From Micromonospora rosaria (lineage in GTDB: Bacteria > Actinomycetota > Actinomycetes > Mycobacteriales > Micromonosporaceae): a stretch of DNA of 64,000 nt. The DNA lies in contig NZ_LRQV01000010.1 of NCBI RefSeq assembly GCF_001567585.1, positions 1-64,000 of the forward strand. The letters run 5' to 3'. Under the pieces are notes generated by a model. The model made no database searches. It saw only the letters and a program-made list of their open reading frames with translations, and was not told where the DNA came from. This document shows, one piece after another, positions 27,246-34,984 of this stretch. The translations under genes and the position numbers were made by a program. How positions within the stretch are numbered: position 1 is the first letter of the stretch; every line of letters starts with the position of its first letter.

Positions 27246-28702
27246 GATGTCGGTCCTCCTCCGGTGGATCCGGCCAGCGCCGGGTGCCGGCGCTCGCGCA
27301 GGACGGTGCGGTCGACCTTGCCGGTGGACGTCCGGGGCAACGCCTCGTCGAGTACCTCGAACGCGCGGGGAATCGCGGTACGGGGCAGCGCGGCGGCACA
27401 GTGCAGCCGCAGATGCAGCCCGTTGAGTTCGGAGGCCACCGTCCGGCGGACCACCGCGTGCAGGACGGTGCCGGCGTCCGGGTCGGGGACGGCGAGCACG
27501 GCGGCCTCGCGTACCTCGGGGTGGGCGAGCAGCACCTGCTCCACCTCCTGCAGGTTCGTCCGGACGCCGCGCACCTTGACCTGGTGGTCGTTGCGACCGG
27601 TGAGGTGGAACAGGCCGTCGGCGTCGCGCCGGACCAGGTCGCCGGTGCGGAACCAGCCGTCCCGCCAGTGCTGGCCGTCGAGCCGGGCGTCCAGGTAGCC
27701 CCGGGCCCGGAACGGCGTCCGGACCACCAGCTCCCCGCTGCCCGCGCCGGTCAGCTCCGCGTCGTCGGCGTCCACCACGCAGACCTCGACGCCGGTGATG
27801 GGGCGGCCGATCGGCAGGCCGTTCCGGGTCGACGCGTCGGCCGGGTCGATCCGGTGGAGGAAGCTGTCGTTGGTCTCGGTGCAGCCGTAGACGTTCCACA
27901 GCCGGGCGTTCGGGAACGCCTCGACGATCCGGTCCAGCAGGGGCGGTGGCACCACGTCCCCGGTGAGCAGCACCTCCCGGACGCCGGGGAACCGGCCGCC
28001 GGCCTCGGTGACCAGCCGGAAGAACAGCGGGACCGCCTGCACCACGGTCGGTTGCCGGTCCTGGCAGAACGCCGTCAGCCAGGCGCCCTCGGCAGCCCGT
28101 TCCGGGTCGACCAGGTCGACGCGGGCCCCGCTGGCGAGCGCGGCCCAGACGTCCAGCAGGCACAGGTCGAAGTTGAGCGGCGCGTAGTTGAGCACCCGGG
28201 CGGCGGCCCCGATACCGAAGGTGCCGGCCGCCCAGGTGAGGAACGCGTCCACCCCCTCGGCGGCCAGGTCGACGACCTTCGGCGTACCGGTCGAGCCGGA
28301 GGTGGTGAGCAGCAGGCCGGGGCCGGGCAGCGGGCGGCCCGGGGCCCCGCTGGTGCGGACGGTCAGGCCGGTGGCGGTGGCCCGCAGGATGTGGGGGGCA
28401 CCGACCTGGGCGCAGAGCCGGGTGAGCGCCTCCGCTCCCAGGGACGCCGAGGGCAGCAGCACCCGACGGTCCGCCTCGAACGCGGCGATCAGCAGCGCGA
28501 TGGTCTCCGGGGACTTCGCCGCCGGGACGCAGAGCGGGTGTGCCGGGGCGAACGCGAGGGCGGCCAGCGCCTCCCGCGCGTCCTGGACCCGGTGGGCCAG
28601 GTCCCGGTAGCTGATCTCGCGGCCGGCCCAGGACAGCGCCGGGGCGTCCGGTGTGCGGCGGACCTGTTCGGTGAAGGCGGTGCAGAACGATCTGGTAGGC
28701 AC
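27242..28702 (-). CDS. Stand-alone amino-acid adenylating enzyme (A domain)
   Basis: A 486-residue ANL-superfamily ligase without a carrier domain. Core motifs: A3 TTSGSTGTPKVV, the A4/A5 region YAPLNFDLCLLDVWAAL and YGCTETNDS, A7 GWFRTGDL, A8 GRNDHQVKVRG and A10 STGKVDR with the catalytic Lys. The Asp of NFD is kept, in line with binding an alpha-amino group. It starts at GTG, six bases after AGGAGA. It should load an amino acid onto the 83-residue carrier protein of the same operon. In showdomycin biosynthesis the amino acid is L-glutamine; that specificity is inferred from pathway similarity, not read from the pocket. Confidence 0.88.
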   Translation of the reverse strand: MPTRSFCTAFTEQVRRTPDAPALSWAGREISYRDLAHRVQDAREALAALAFAPAHPLCVPAAKSPETIALLIAAFEADRRVLLPSASLGAEALTRLCAQVGAPHILRATATGLTVRTSGAPGRPLPGPGLLLTTSGSTGTPKVVDLAAEGVDAFLTWAAGTFGIGAAARVLNYAPLNFDLCLLDVWAALASGARVDLVDPERAAEGAWLTAFCQDRQPTVVQAVPLFFRLVTEAGGRFPGVREVLLTGDVVPPPLLDRIVEAFPNARLWNVYGCTETNDSFLHRIDPADASTRNGLPIGRPITGVEVCVVDADDAELTGAGSGELVVRTPFRARGYLDARLDGQHWRDGWFRTGDLVRRDADGLFHLTGRNDHQVKVRGVRTNLQEVEQVLLAHPEVREAAVLAVPDPDAGTVLHAVVRRTVASELNGLHLRLHCAAALPRTAIPRAFEVLDEALPRTSTGKVDRTVLRERRHPALAGSTGGGPTS

Positions 28703-28778
28703 GGCATGTCTCCTGTCGTTCCTCGTCGCATCGGTGGGGTGGGGTCGGGGAGGGAGGGCGACGGCGGGGTGGACCGGG

Positions 28779-29567
28779 TCAGGCGTGGGCGTCGACCAGG
28801 CGACCGCCGCCCGGCACGGCCGGTTCGAGACCGGCGATGGTGAACAGCCGGCGCAGGCAGGCCTGGTTGGAGGTGACCACCGGGACGCCGAGGGTCTCCT
28901 CCAGCCGGGCCACCGCGTCCCAGGAGCGGAACCCGCTGCCGGGGATCAGCACCCCGTCGGCCTCCGCCGGGAAGTGGGCACCGACCTGCCGGCAGACCTC
29001 GTCCGGGTCGATCATCCAGCGGCCACCCCGGTCGAAGATCCGGTGCCGGGCCACCCCGTCCCAGTCGTCGTCGAGCCGGTAGTGCAGCAGTCCGGCCACC
29101 TCGAACCCGCCCGCCGCCAGGTACCGCCGGGTGGCGGCGAAGGTCGGCTCGGTGAACCACGGCGGTACCAGCACCAGCGGGCGGCGGACGGCCAGCTCGG
29201 CCAGTCCGGCCCGGATCGCCTCCCCGGCGGTGTAGACCGGGGTGCCTCCGGCCAGGTCGGTCGCGGCGGCGGCGAAGCCGGCGTCGAACTCGGGGCCACC
29301 GAAGAAGCTCGCCGAGGCGAAGCAGAGGCAGATCGCGGTCAGGTCCATCTGACCGAGCTGCACCAGTCCCCGCCGGACGTCCGGCTGGGCGATCAGGCGC
29401 TGCCAGGTCTCCTCGGTGTACTCGGCGCCGGTGCTGGTCGGGCTCTCGAACCGGGCGGCGTGCACGGTGACCCCGGTGGGGGCCCGGCCCCACAGTTCCG
29501 CCTCCACCACCGGGTCGTTGTGCACCACCAGCACGCCGAGCTGGGCGACCCAGGCCGGGGCCCTCAC
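28779..29567 (-). CDS. Maleate isomerase / Asp-Glu racemase superfamily protein
   Basis: A 262-residue protein of the maleate isomerase, arylmalonate decarboxylase and Asp/Glu racemase fold. The first active-site Cys fits ICLCFASASFFGG. The place of the second Cys (SACVQMP in maleate isomerase) reads LIPGSGFRSW, without Cys. The later VPVVTSNQACLRRLF is in the usual SNQA context. It starts at GTG overlapping the stop of the MFS gene (GTGA). Because showdomycin is a maleimide that can open to a maleamate, this protein may isomerise or bind such compounds, as a tailoring or self-protection step. That role is inference. Confidence 0.75.
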   Translation of the reverse strand: MRAPAWVAQLGVLVVHNDPVVEAELWGRAPTGVTVHAARFESPTSTGAEYTEETWQRLIAQPDVRRGLVQLGQMDLTAICLCFASASFFGGPEFDAGFAAAATDLAGGTPVYTAGEAIRAGLAELAVRRPLVLVPPWFTEPTFAATRRYLAAGGFEVAGLLHYRLDDDWDGVARHRIFDRGGRWMIDPDEVCRQVGAHFPAEADGVLIPGSGFRSWDAVARLEETLGVPVVTSNQACLRRLFTIAGLEPAVPGGGRLVDAHA

Positions 29568-31132
29568 GGCCGGCTCCCCTCGACCGGGGCGGCCATCGCG
29601 GGCGGCAGCCGGTCGGCCCGGTCACCGCCGGCCGGGTCCGGCCGGTACCCGAGGGCCGCCGGGTCGCCGCCGACGCCCGGGGTGGCGTCGGCCACCGGCC
29701 CCGTGGCGGCAGCCGACGTGCTGCCGGTGGCCGGCGTGCTGCCGGTCTTTCCGCGTCGGGGCAGGCCGAACCAGGCCAGGACCGCGCCGGCACCGGCCGC
29801 CAGGGCGGTGGTGACGAACGCCGCGCCGAAGCTGCCCGGCCCCGGGTCGGTGCCGAGCACCAGCACCAGGACGGCGATGCCGAGGGCCCCGGCCATGTAC
29901 TGCGCGGTGGTCATCAGGGCGCTGCCGGTGCCCTGGTTGCGGTCGTCCACGTCGGCGGTGCCGGCGATGAACATCGACACGTACGTGACGCCGTGCGCGA
30001 AGCCGGTGATCAGCAGGCCGGGCAGCAGGTGGACCAGGTAGCTGTCGCCGTGCACCTGGGCGGCCAGCAGCAGCAGGCCGGCGGCGTTGCCGACGAAGGC
30101 CAGGGTCAGCGCCGCCCGGACGCCGATCCGGGCCACGATCCGGGCCGCCACCGAGTTCGCCACCGCGATCGCCACCGCCATCGGCAGGAACGCCATGCCG
30201 GCCGCGATCGGGCCGTACCCGCGCAACTGCTGCAACAACAGGGTGAGGACGAAGAACTGGTTGCCGACGCTGGCCATGTAGAGCGCGGTGGCCCCGCAGC
30301 CCACCAGCAGCGACCGGGTCCGCCGCAGCAGCGGGTCGACCAGCGGCTGGGCGCTGTGCCGTTCCCGCAGGACGAAGCCGACCAGCCCGACGGCGGCGAC
30401 GGCGAACGCGCCGAGCGTGCCGACGTAGCTCCAGCCGTGGCTGGACGCCCAGGTCAGGGCGAGCGCGGTGGCGAGGACGGTGCCGGTGCACAGGATCGCG
30501 CTGGGCAGGTTGAGCTGCCCACGGCCGGTGACCGAGGCCCGCAGCCGGGGCAGCAGCCGGGGCGCGCCCATCGCGCAGATCAGCGCGAGCGGCAGGTTGA
30601 TCAGGAAGACCCAGCGCCAGGAGACGGTGCTGAGCAGGCCGCCGATCACCACTCCGGCGGCCAGGCCGGAGGCGCCGACCGTACCCCAGACACCCAGGGC
30701 CCGGTTGCGGGCCGGCCCGGCGGCGAACGACGTGTTGATCAGGGCGATGACCGCCGGTTGGAGGGCGGCGGCGGCGATGCCCTGCACCGCGCGGGCCACC
30801 AGCAGCAGCGCCGGGGCCGTGGCGAGGCCGCCGGCGAGGGCGGCGATCCCGAAGGCCGCCATCGCCACGACGAAGAGGTTGCGGGGGCCGAACCGGTCGG
30901 AGGCGCGTCCGCCGACGATGAGGAAGCCGGCGAAGAAGACGGCGTACCCGCTGACCACCCACTGGATGGTGCTCTCGGTCAGGCTGAACTCGTCGCCGAT
31001 GCGGGGCAGGGCGATGTAGACGATGGAGTAGTCGAGGGCGATCAGGAACTGGGCGATCGCCAGGATGGCCAGCGTGGCGGCGGGGGACGCCGACGTGCCG
31101 GGCAGGGGCGCGGAGCGGGTGGTGCGGGACAT
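29564..31132 (-). CDS. MFS drug exporter, DHA2/EmrB-QacA type
   Basis: A 522-residue major facilitator with about 14 hydrophobic segments. Family marks: LDYSIVYIALPRIGDEF in the first helix, WVVSGYAVFFAGFLIVGGR with the loop motif GRASDRFGPRN, and the antiporter stretch WRWVFLINLPL. A Pro/Ala/Thr-rich tail follows the last helix. It lies in the operon between the HAD phosphatase and the maleate-isomerase-like gene, and probably exports the product and gives self-resistance by proton antiport. Confidence 0.92.
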   Translation of the reverse strand: MSRTTRSAPLPGTSASPAATLAILAIAQFLIALDYSIVYIALPRIGDEFSLTESTIQWVVSGYAVFFAGFLIVGGRASDRFGPRNLFVVAMAAFGIAALAGGLATAPALLLVARAVQGIAAAALQPAVIALINTSFAAGPARNRALGVWGTVGASGLAAGVVIGGLLSTVSWRWVFLINLPLALICAMGAPRLLPRLRASVTGRGQLNLPSAILCTGTVLATALALTWASSHGWSYVGTLGAFAVAAVGLVGFVLRERHSAQPLVDPLLRRTRSLLVGCGATALYMASVGNQFFVLTLLLQQLRGYGPIAAGMAFLPMAVAIAVANSVAARIVARIGVRAALTLAFVGNAAGLLLLAAQVHGDSYLVHLLPGLLITGFAHGVTYVSMFIAGTADVDDRNQGTGSALMTTAQYMAGALGIAVLVLVLGTDPGPGSFGAAFVTTALAAGAGAVLAWFGLPRRGKTGSTPATGSTSAAATGPVADATPGVGGDPAALGYRPDPAGGDRADRLPPAMAAPVEGSRP

Positions 31133-31139
31133 GGTCGGA

Positions 31140-31835
31140 TCACCTCTGGCTGAGGTCGAGGGTCACGGAACGGGGAGCGGGGCTGAGCAGGAGCGCCGGG
31201 CCGAGCGTGGCCGGGCCGGTGAAGACCGCGCCGGCACCGGCCAGCAGGAGTTCGATCCGGCTGGCCACCCCGGTGGTGACGCCGAACGCGGTCATCCCGG
31301 CGGCGTTGGCCATCCGGACGTCGTCCACCGCGTCGCCGACGACGATGCAGCGCGCGGGTGGCACCCCGAGCGCGTCGGCGGCCAGCAGCGCCAGGTCGGC
31401 GTGCGGCTTGCCGCGTTCGGTCATGCCGTGGCAGGCGAGGGTGTCGAAGGCGTCGAGCAGCCCGGTGGCGGCCAACAGTTCGACGGCGCTGGGTCGTACC
31501 TTGCTGGTGACCACCCCGAGCGGGTGGCCACGGTCCCGCAGGGTGGCGAGCAGTTCGGCCACGCCGGGGAAGACCAGCCGGGCGGCGGTCGGGATGACCG
31601 TCTCGGTGAACAGTTCCCGGGCCCGGTTCGCGGCCCGCGCCACCTCGGGGTGGTCGGCGGGCACCGCGAGGAGGGTGGCGAACGAGGCGGCCAGGGACCG
31701 GCCGACGGTACGACGGAGTTGCTCGTCGGTGGCGGTGCGGCCGTGCTCGGTGACGACCGCGCGCAGGACGGTGGTCATCCCGCCCGGGGTGTCGACCAGG
31801 GTGCCGTCGACGTCGAAGAGGATCGCGGTGGTCAC
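31140..31835 (-). CDS. HAD-family phosphatase
   Basis: A 231-residue HAD hydrolase of the phosphoglycolate-phosphatase group: motif I ILFDVDGTLVD, motif II VVTSK, motif III Lys in GKPHADL, and motif IV IVVGDAVDDVRMA. An N-terminal helical cap lies between motifs I and II. It starts at GTG overlapping the PsuG stop (GTGA), a tight coupling. PsuG-type synthases make a 5'-phosphorylated C-nucleoside, so the natural role here is to remove that phosphate to give the free C-nucleoside. Confidence 0.88.
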   Translation of the reverse strand: MTTAILFDVDGTLVDTPGGMTTVLRAVVTEHGRTATDEQLRRTVGRSLAASFATLLAVPADHPEVARAANRARELFTETVIPTAARLVFPGVAELLATLRDRGHPLGVVTSKVRPSAVELLAATGLLDAFDTLACHGMTERGKPHADLALLAADALGVPPARCIVVGDAVDDVRMANAAGMTAFGVTTGVASRIELLLAGAGAVFTGPATLGPALLLSPAPRSVTLDLSQR

Positions 31836-32746
31836 GACCGCTCCCGCAACGCGACGGCGACCTCGGCGGCGACGGCGCTGGTGGACAGCAGCACGGACCG
31901 GTTCGCGGCGGCGGTACGGCCCTGGGTCGCCGCCGAGACCCGGCTCAGGATGTACGGGGTCATCGCCGGCCCCTGCACCCCGGTCGCCTCCGCCTCGGCC
32001 TGGACCTCGCGGACCAGCGCGTAGACCTCGTCGGCGGGCAGCGCGTCCAGCTCGTCGATCGGGTGGGTGACGAGGAACCCGCCGTCGTTGCCGACCGCCC
32101 AGTGCAGGCGGATCGCGTCGACCAGTTCGGTCAGGTCGTCGATGCGGCGCGGGTTGCGGACGCCGCTGGAGACGCTGTAGTACGCCGGGAAGTCGTCGCA
32201 CCGGTAGCCGACGACCGGCACCCCGAGGGTCTCCAGGTACTCCATGGTCAGCGCCGGGTTCAGCAGCGACTTCGCGCCGGCGCAGACGACGGCGATCCGG
32301 TGCCGGGTGAACTCCACCAGGTCCGCCGAGATGTCGAAGCTGCGCTCGGCGCCGAAGTGCACGCCGCCGATGCCGGCCACCGCGAAGACGTCGATGCCGA
32401 CCTGCGCGGCGGCGATCAGGGCGGCCGAGACGGTGGTGCCGCCGTGGCCGCCGCCGGCCAGCGTCGGGCCGATGTCGCGGGTGCTGACCTTCGGCACGTC
32501 CGGGGTGGTGGCGAAGAGCGCCACCTGCTCCTCGGACATGCCGACGACGAACCGGCCGTCGACGATGCCGGTCCGGGCGGGTACCGCGCCGCCGGCCCGG
32601 ATGGTCTTGTCGATGTCCAGCGCGGTGTCCAGGTTGAGCGGGTAGCTCAGGCCGTGGACCACGCCCGAGGATTCCAGGGCCACCACGGGCCGCCGGTCGG
32701 CCAGCGCGTCGGCGACCTCCTCGGAGAGCGAGAAGTACTCGTTCAT
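31832..32746 (-). CDS. PsuG-family C-nucleoside synthase (SdmA-like)
   Basis: A 304-residue pseudouridine-5'-phosphate glycosidase family enzyme. All key residues are present: Glu25 in VALESSGVVHG, Lys86 in PKVSTRDI, His130 in GGVHFGAE, Lys159 in CAGAKSLLN, and the FDISADL metal region. They match E. coli PsuG Glu31, Lys93, His137 and Lys166 with constant offset. PsuG cuts pseudouridine phosphate reversibly. Homologues in showdomycin (SdmA), formycin, pyrazofurin and minimycin/indigoidine loci form C-glycosidic bonds with ribose 5-phosphate. No psuK kinase is nearby, which argues against pseudouridine breakdown, and the pyrrole-forming genes around it argue for C-nucleoside synthesis. Confidence 0.92.
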   Translation of the reverse strand: MNEYFSLSEEVADALADRRPVVALESSGVVHGLSYPLNLDTALDIDKTIRAGGAVPARTGIVDGRFVVGMSEEQVALFATTPDVPKVSTRDIGPTLAGGGHGGTTVSAALIAAAQVGIDVFAVAGIGGVHFGAERSFDISADLVEFTRHRIAVVCAGAKSLLNPALTMEYLETLGVPVVGYRCDDFPAYYSVSSGVRNPRRIDDLTELVDAIRLHWAVGNDGGFLVTHPIDELDALPADEVYALVREVQAEAEATGVQGPAMTPYILSRVSAATQGRTAAANRSVLLSTSAVAAEVAVALRERS

Positions 32747-32817
32747 CGGTGCTCCTTCGTGTGGGGGTGGGTGGGGCCGGGGCGGCGCGGGCGGGCTCCG
32801 CCCGCGCCGTGGCCGCG

Positions 32818-33189
32818 TCAGTACTCGGAGAACCCGTTGGCGTCGAAGTTGTGCCGCTCGTCGCCGCGCAGCGGCGGGTTGAACACGCTGATCAGCTCCA
32901 TGTCCTGCTCCGGATCGGCGATCAGGAAGTGCTCGTCGTGCTGGTCGAGGGCGTAGAGGATGCCGGGCTCGATCTCGTGGGTGACGCCGTCGGCGATCAC
33001 CCGGCCCCGGCCGGAGATGCAGTAGCAGGCCTCGAGGTGGTTGCGGTACTGCAGGGGGGACTTGGAGCCGGCCGCGACGACGGTGTGGGCGACGGCGAAG
33101 CCCATCTTGTCCTGCTCGACGAGGAGCCGGAAGCTGGTGCCGTTGCCCCAGTCGACGGCCGGAACCTCGGACCTGGTCTTGACGATCAT
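32818..33189 (-). CDS. Ectoine-synthase (EctC) homologue, probable ring-closing enzyme
   Basis: A 123-residue cupin closely resembling ectoine synthase: NHLEACYCISGRGRV with the iron-ligand Glu, ILYALDQHDEHFL with the Tyr and His ligands, and VFNPPLRGDERH near the end. No ectA or ectB is present, so it is not part of ectoine synthesis. Ectoine synthase can cyclise glutamine to 5-amino-3,4-dihydro-2H-pyrrole-2-carboxylate, the ring of the showdomycin pathway. Here it probably cyclises a glutaminyl group, likely while it is bound to the carrier protein. It lies between the carrier-protein and PsuG genes. An AGAAGGGC site precedes the ATG. Confidence 0.9.
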   Translation of the reverse strand: MIVKTRSEVPAVDWGNGTSFRLLVEQDKMGFAVAHTVVAAGSKSPLQYRNHLEACYCISGRGRVIADGVTHEIEPGILYALDQHDEHFLIADPEQDMELISVFNPPLRGDERHNFDANGFSEY

Positions 33190-33287
33190 GATGGTTGCCC
33201 TTCTGTCGCTGGCGGCTGGTGACGGAGGTGTGCGCTGCCGCGCACGAGGACGGGGACGTACCGGTGGTGGTCGTGCGGGGTGGCGGC

Positions 33288-33539
33288 TCAGACGAGGCTG
33301 CGGGCGTCCTCGACGAAGGCGGCGATCGAGGCCACCGAGCTGAACTGCAGGGGCGAGATGTCCTGGTCCTCGATCGGGATGTGGTAGCGGTCGCCGACCC
33401 AGGCGATCAGGCGCAGCAGCCCGAGGCTGTCGACGATCCCGGTGTCCAGCAGGTCCAGGTCTGCCGGGAGCTGGTCGACGGGGATGTCGGGGGCGAACGC
33501 GGTGACGACGAACTGCCGGATCTCGGCTTCGTGGGACAT
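33288..33539 (-). CDS. Stand-alone peptidyl/acyl carrier protein
   Basis: An 83-residue four-helix carrier protein. The phosphopantetheine site is the Ser in TGIVDSLGLLRLIAW (about residue 38); the third and fourth helices carry HIPIEDQDISPLQFSSVASI. AAGGAG lies five bases before the ATG. It resembles discrete prolyl-carrier proteins such as PltL that work with a free adenylating enzyme and an ACAD. It should hold the amino acid during ring closure and oxidation. It has no attached domains. Confidence 0.9.
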   Translation of the reverse strand: MSHEAEIRQFVVTAFAPDIPVDQLPADLDLLDTGIVDSLGLLRLIAWVGDRYHIPIEDQDISPLQFSSVASIAAFVEDARSLV

Positions 33540-33662
33540 CGGGGCTCCTTGTCGCCGGGCCGCCGGCGGGTGCCGGACGGCGGTGTCGAGGGGGCTCACC
33601 GGGGTGGGTGAGGGGTGCTGCTGCCCTGCGCGGTGGCGGGGCGGTCCGAGGGGCGCCGCTGG

Positions 33663-34499
33663 TCAGCGCGGTGCCGGGAGGGCGCTGCTCAACAGCTCGA
33701 CGAGGAGCACCTGCTCCGGATCGGTACGCCCGGCCCGCTCGCCGAGCACCACCTGACGCAGGTCGCCGACCAGGCGGTAGCGCGGTTGGGGGTGGCTCCG
33801 GGCGTACGCCGGTCGGGCCAGGCCGTGCGCGGCGGCCGGCTCGACCAGGGAGAGGTCGTCGACGAACACCGTGTTGACCTGGGCGGCCAGGGCCGGTGGC
33901 AGGTCGCGGCCGGAGGCGTTGACCAGGAGCGCGCCCCTGGCCAGGTGCAGTGGCGGCGCCGGGCGCTGCTCCCCGCCGGTCGACTCGGTCGGCCCGATGA
34001 CGACCACGAGGTTCGCCCCGAAGGCGGACTCCGCCGGCGTGGCGGCCCGGGTCAGGGTGATGCCGGCGAGGTCGAGCTCGTCGACCGTCCCCGGGTCGAG
34101 GAACGGCCCGGCCGGGGCGGTCGGCTCGGCAGCCGCCGGCTGCGGTGCCGCCGCGCCGTCGGTGAGGAAGACCGACACGAGGCTCACCCAGGAGACGTAC
34201 CGGGCGAAGATCAGGGTGTGTAGCTGGACGGCGCGGCGGGGGCCGATGACCGAGGCCGTGACCACCTCCGGGCCGAGCAGGTGGCGGGCGGCCAGGGCGG
34301 CCAGGATCGCGGCGTGGCGGATCGCCTGGTCCGCCCGGTGCGGGCCGGCCGGCGGGGGGCACCCGAGCCGGTCCCAGATGTCGACCGACAGGGGGGACGT
34401 CCCGCCGGTCATCAGCCGTTCGGCCAGCAGGTCGACCGGGTCCACCGGGTCGCCGTCCGGGAGCGGATCGGCACATGAGCGGGGAATGAGGCTGTCCAT
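33663..34499 (-). CDS. Ornithine cyclodeaminase / mu-crystallin family protein
   Basis: A 278-residue protein and the first gene of the operon, with GGAGGG before its ATG. Family marks: SVIGPRRAVQLHTLIF in place of the usual GtGvQA nucleotide loop, GANLVVVIG, ALLVNASGRDLP, TVFVDDLSLVE, and GERAGRTDPEQVLLVELL near the end. The N-terminal substrate-binding part is short and the Rossmann glycines are partly altered, so NAD binding is uncertain. Relatives make proline, dehydroalanine or imines, or reduce them. It might act on a cyclic imine or supply an unusual amino acid. The role is open. Confidence 0.7.
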   Translation of the reverse strand: MDSLIPRSCADPLPDGDPVDPVDLLAERLMTGGTSPLSVDIWDRLGCPPPAGPHRADQAIRHAAILAALAARHLLGPEVVTASVIGPRRAVQLHTLIFARYVSWVSLVSVFLTDGAAAPQPAAAEPTAPAGPFLDPGTVDELDLAGITLTRAATPAESAFGANLVVVIGPTESTGGEQRPAPPLHLARGALLVNASGRDLPPALAAQVNTVFVDDLSLVEPAAAHGLARPAYARSHPQPRYRLVGDLRQVVLGERAGRTDPEQVLLVELLSSALPAPR

Positions 34500-34560
34500 C
34501 GGACGGTCCCTCCGGTGGTCGTGTCGGCTGCTGCGATCCACACGGTGGGCGCGGTTCCTA

Positions 34561-34617
34561 TCGGGCCGCCTTCGAAGGGCTATCGACGTCGACCGGATCT
34601 CGAACAACGATCGGAGG
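34561..34617. promoter_or_regulatory. Candidate SARP binding site (11-bp-spaced TCGA/TCGG repeats)
   Basis: TCGGGCC (34561), TCGAAGG (34572) and TCGACGT (34583) stand exactly 11 bp apart. A second set, TCGACCG (34589), TCGAACA (34600) and TCGGAGG (34611), is again 11 bp apart. SARPs bind direct repeats of TCGAGxx-type heptamers at 11-bp spacing. The site is in the divergent region between the biosynthetic operon and the DTHW peptide gene. Confidence 0.65.
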
Positions 34618-34691
34618 CCGGCTCGATAGCGGCCGACGGTCTGGTGATGGCACACCGCCACGGCGGGAACCACGCCCCGAAGGGAACGAAG

Positions 34692-34886
34692 ATGTCCGTC
34701 ACCCGCACGTTCGTCACCACCGTCACGTCTGTCCTCGCCACCGCCGCGCTCGCCGCGATCCTCGGCATCGGCGCCGCCGTCGGCGGCGGGGCGGGAGCGG
34801 ACAGCTCGCTGGCGACCGAGGTCTGCCCCAAGGACACGCACTGGAGCGTGGAGCTGGGGGTGTGCGTGGCGGACACCCACTGGTGA
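34692..34886 (+). CDS. Small secreted peptide with two Cys-x2-DTHW units
   Basis: A 64-residue protein with an AAGGGA site before the ATG. It has a signal peptide (basic TRTF, hydrophobic TSVLATAALAAILGIGAAVGG, likely cut near AGADSS). The mature peptide is about 28 residues and contains VCPKDTHW and VCVADTHW, two near-identical units of Cys, x, x, Asp-Thr-His-Trp, the last at the very C-terminus. The two Cys could form one disulphide. No family is recognised. It is read divergently from the biosynthetic operon across the likely SARP site. It might be a secreted signal, a binding peptide, or a substrate for the transglutaminase-like protein; all are guesses. Confidence 0.75.
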   Translation: MSVTRTFVTTVTSVLATAALAAILGIGAAVGGGAGADSSLATEVCPKDTHWSVELGVCVADTHW

Positions 34887-34892
34887 TCTGAC

Positions 34893-34942
34893 CCGACGTG
34901 GTCGAGGGGCAGCCCGGGCGGGCTGCCCCTCGACCACGTCGG
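34893..34942. terminator. 23-bp perfect hairpin, bidirectional terminator
   Basis: The arms 34893-34915 and 34920-34942 pair without mismatch around a 4-base loop. The hairpin stands between the DTHW peptide gene and the convergent SARP gene. Confidence 0.8.
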
Positions 34943-34984
34943 TGGGCCGGCCACCGGGGGCGGTGGCGTCGGAGGTCGGGGCGG

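Noticed and set aside
31140..32746. Pseudouridine breakdown (PsuG with phosphatase)
   Set aside because: No PsuK-type kinase is present, and the carrier protein, A domain and oxidase point to synthesis of a C-nucleoside.
32818..33189. Ectoine biosynthesis locus
   Set aside because: Only the EctC-like gene is present; ectA, ectB and ectD are absent and the operon context is biosynthetic.
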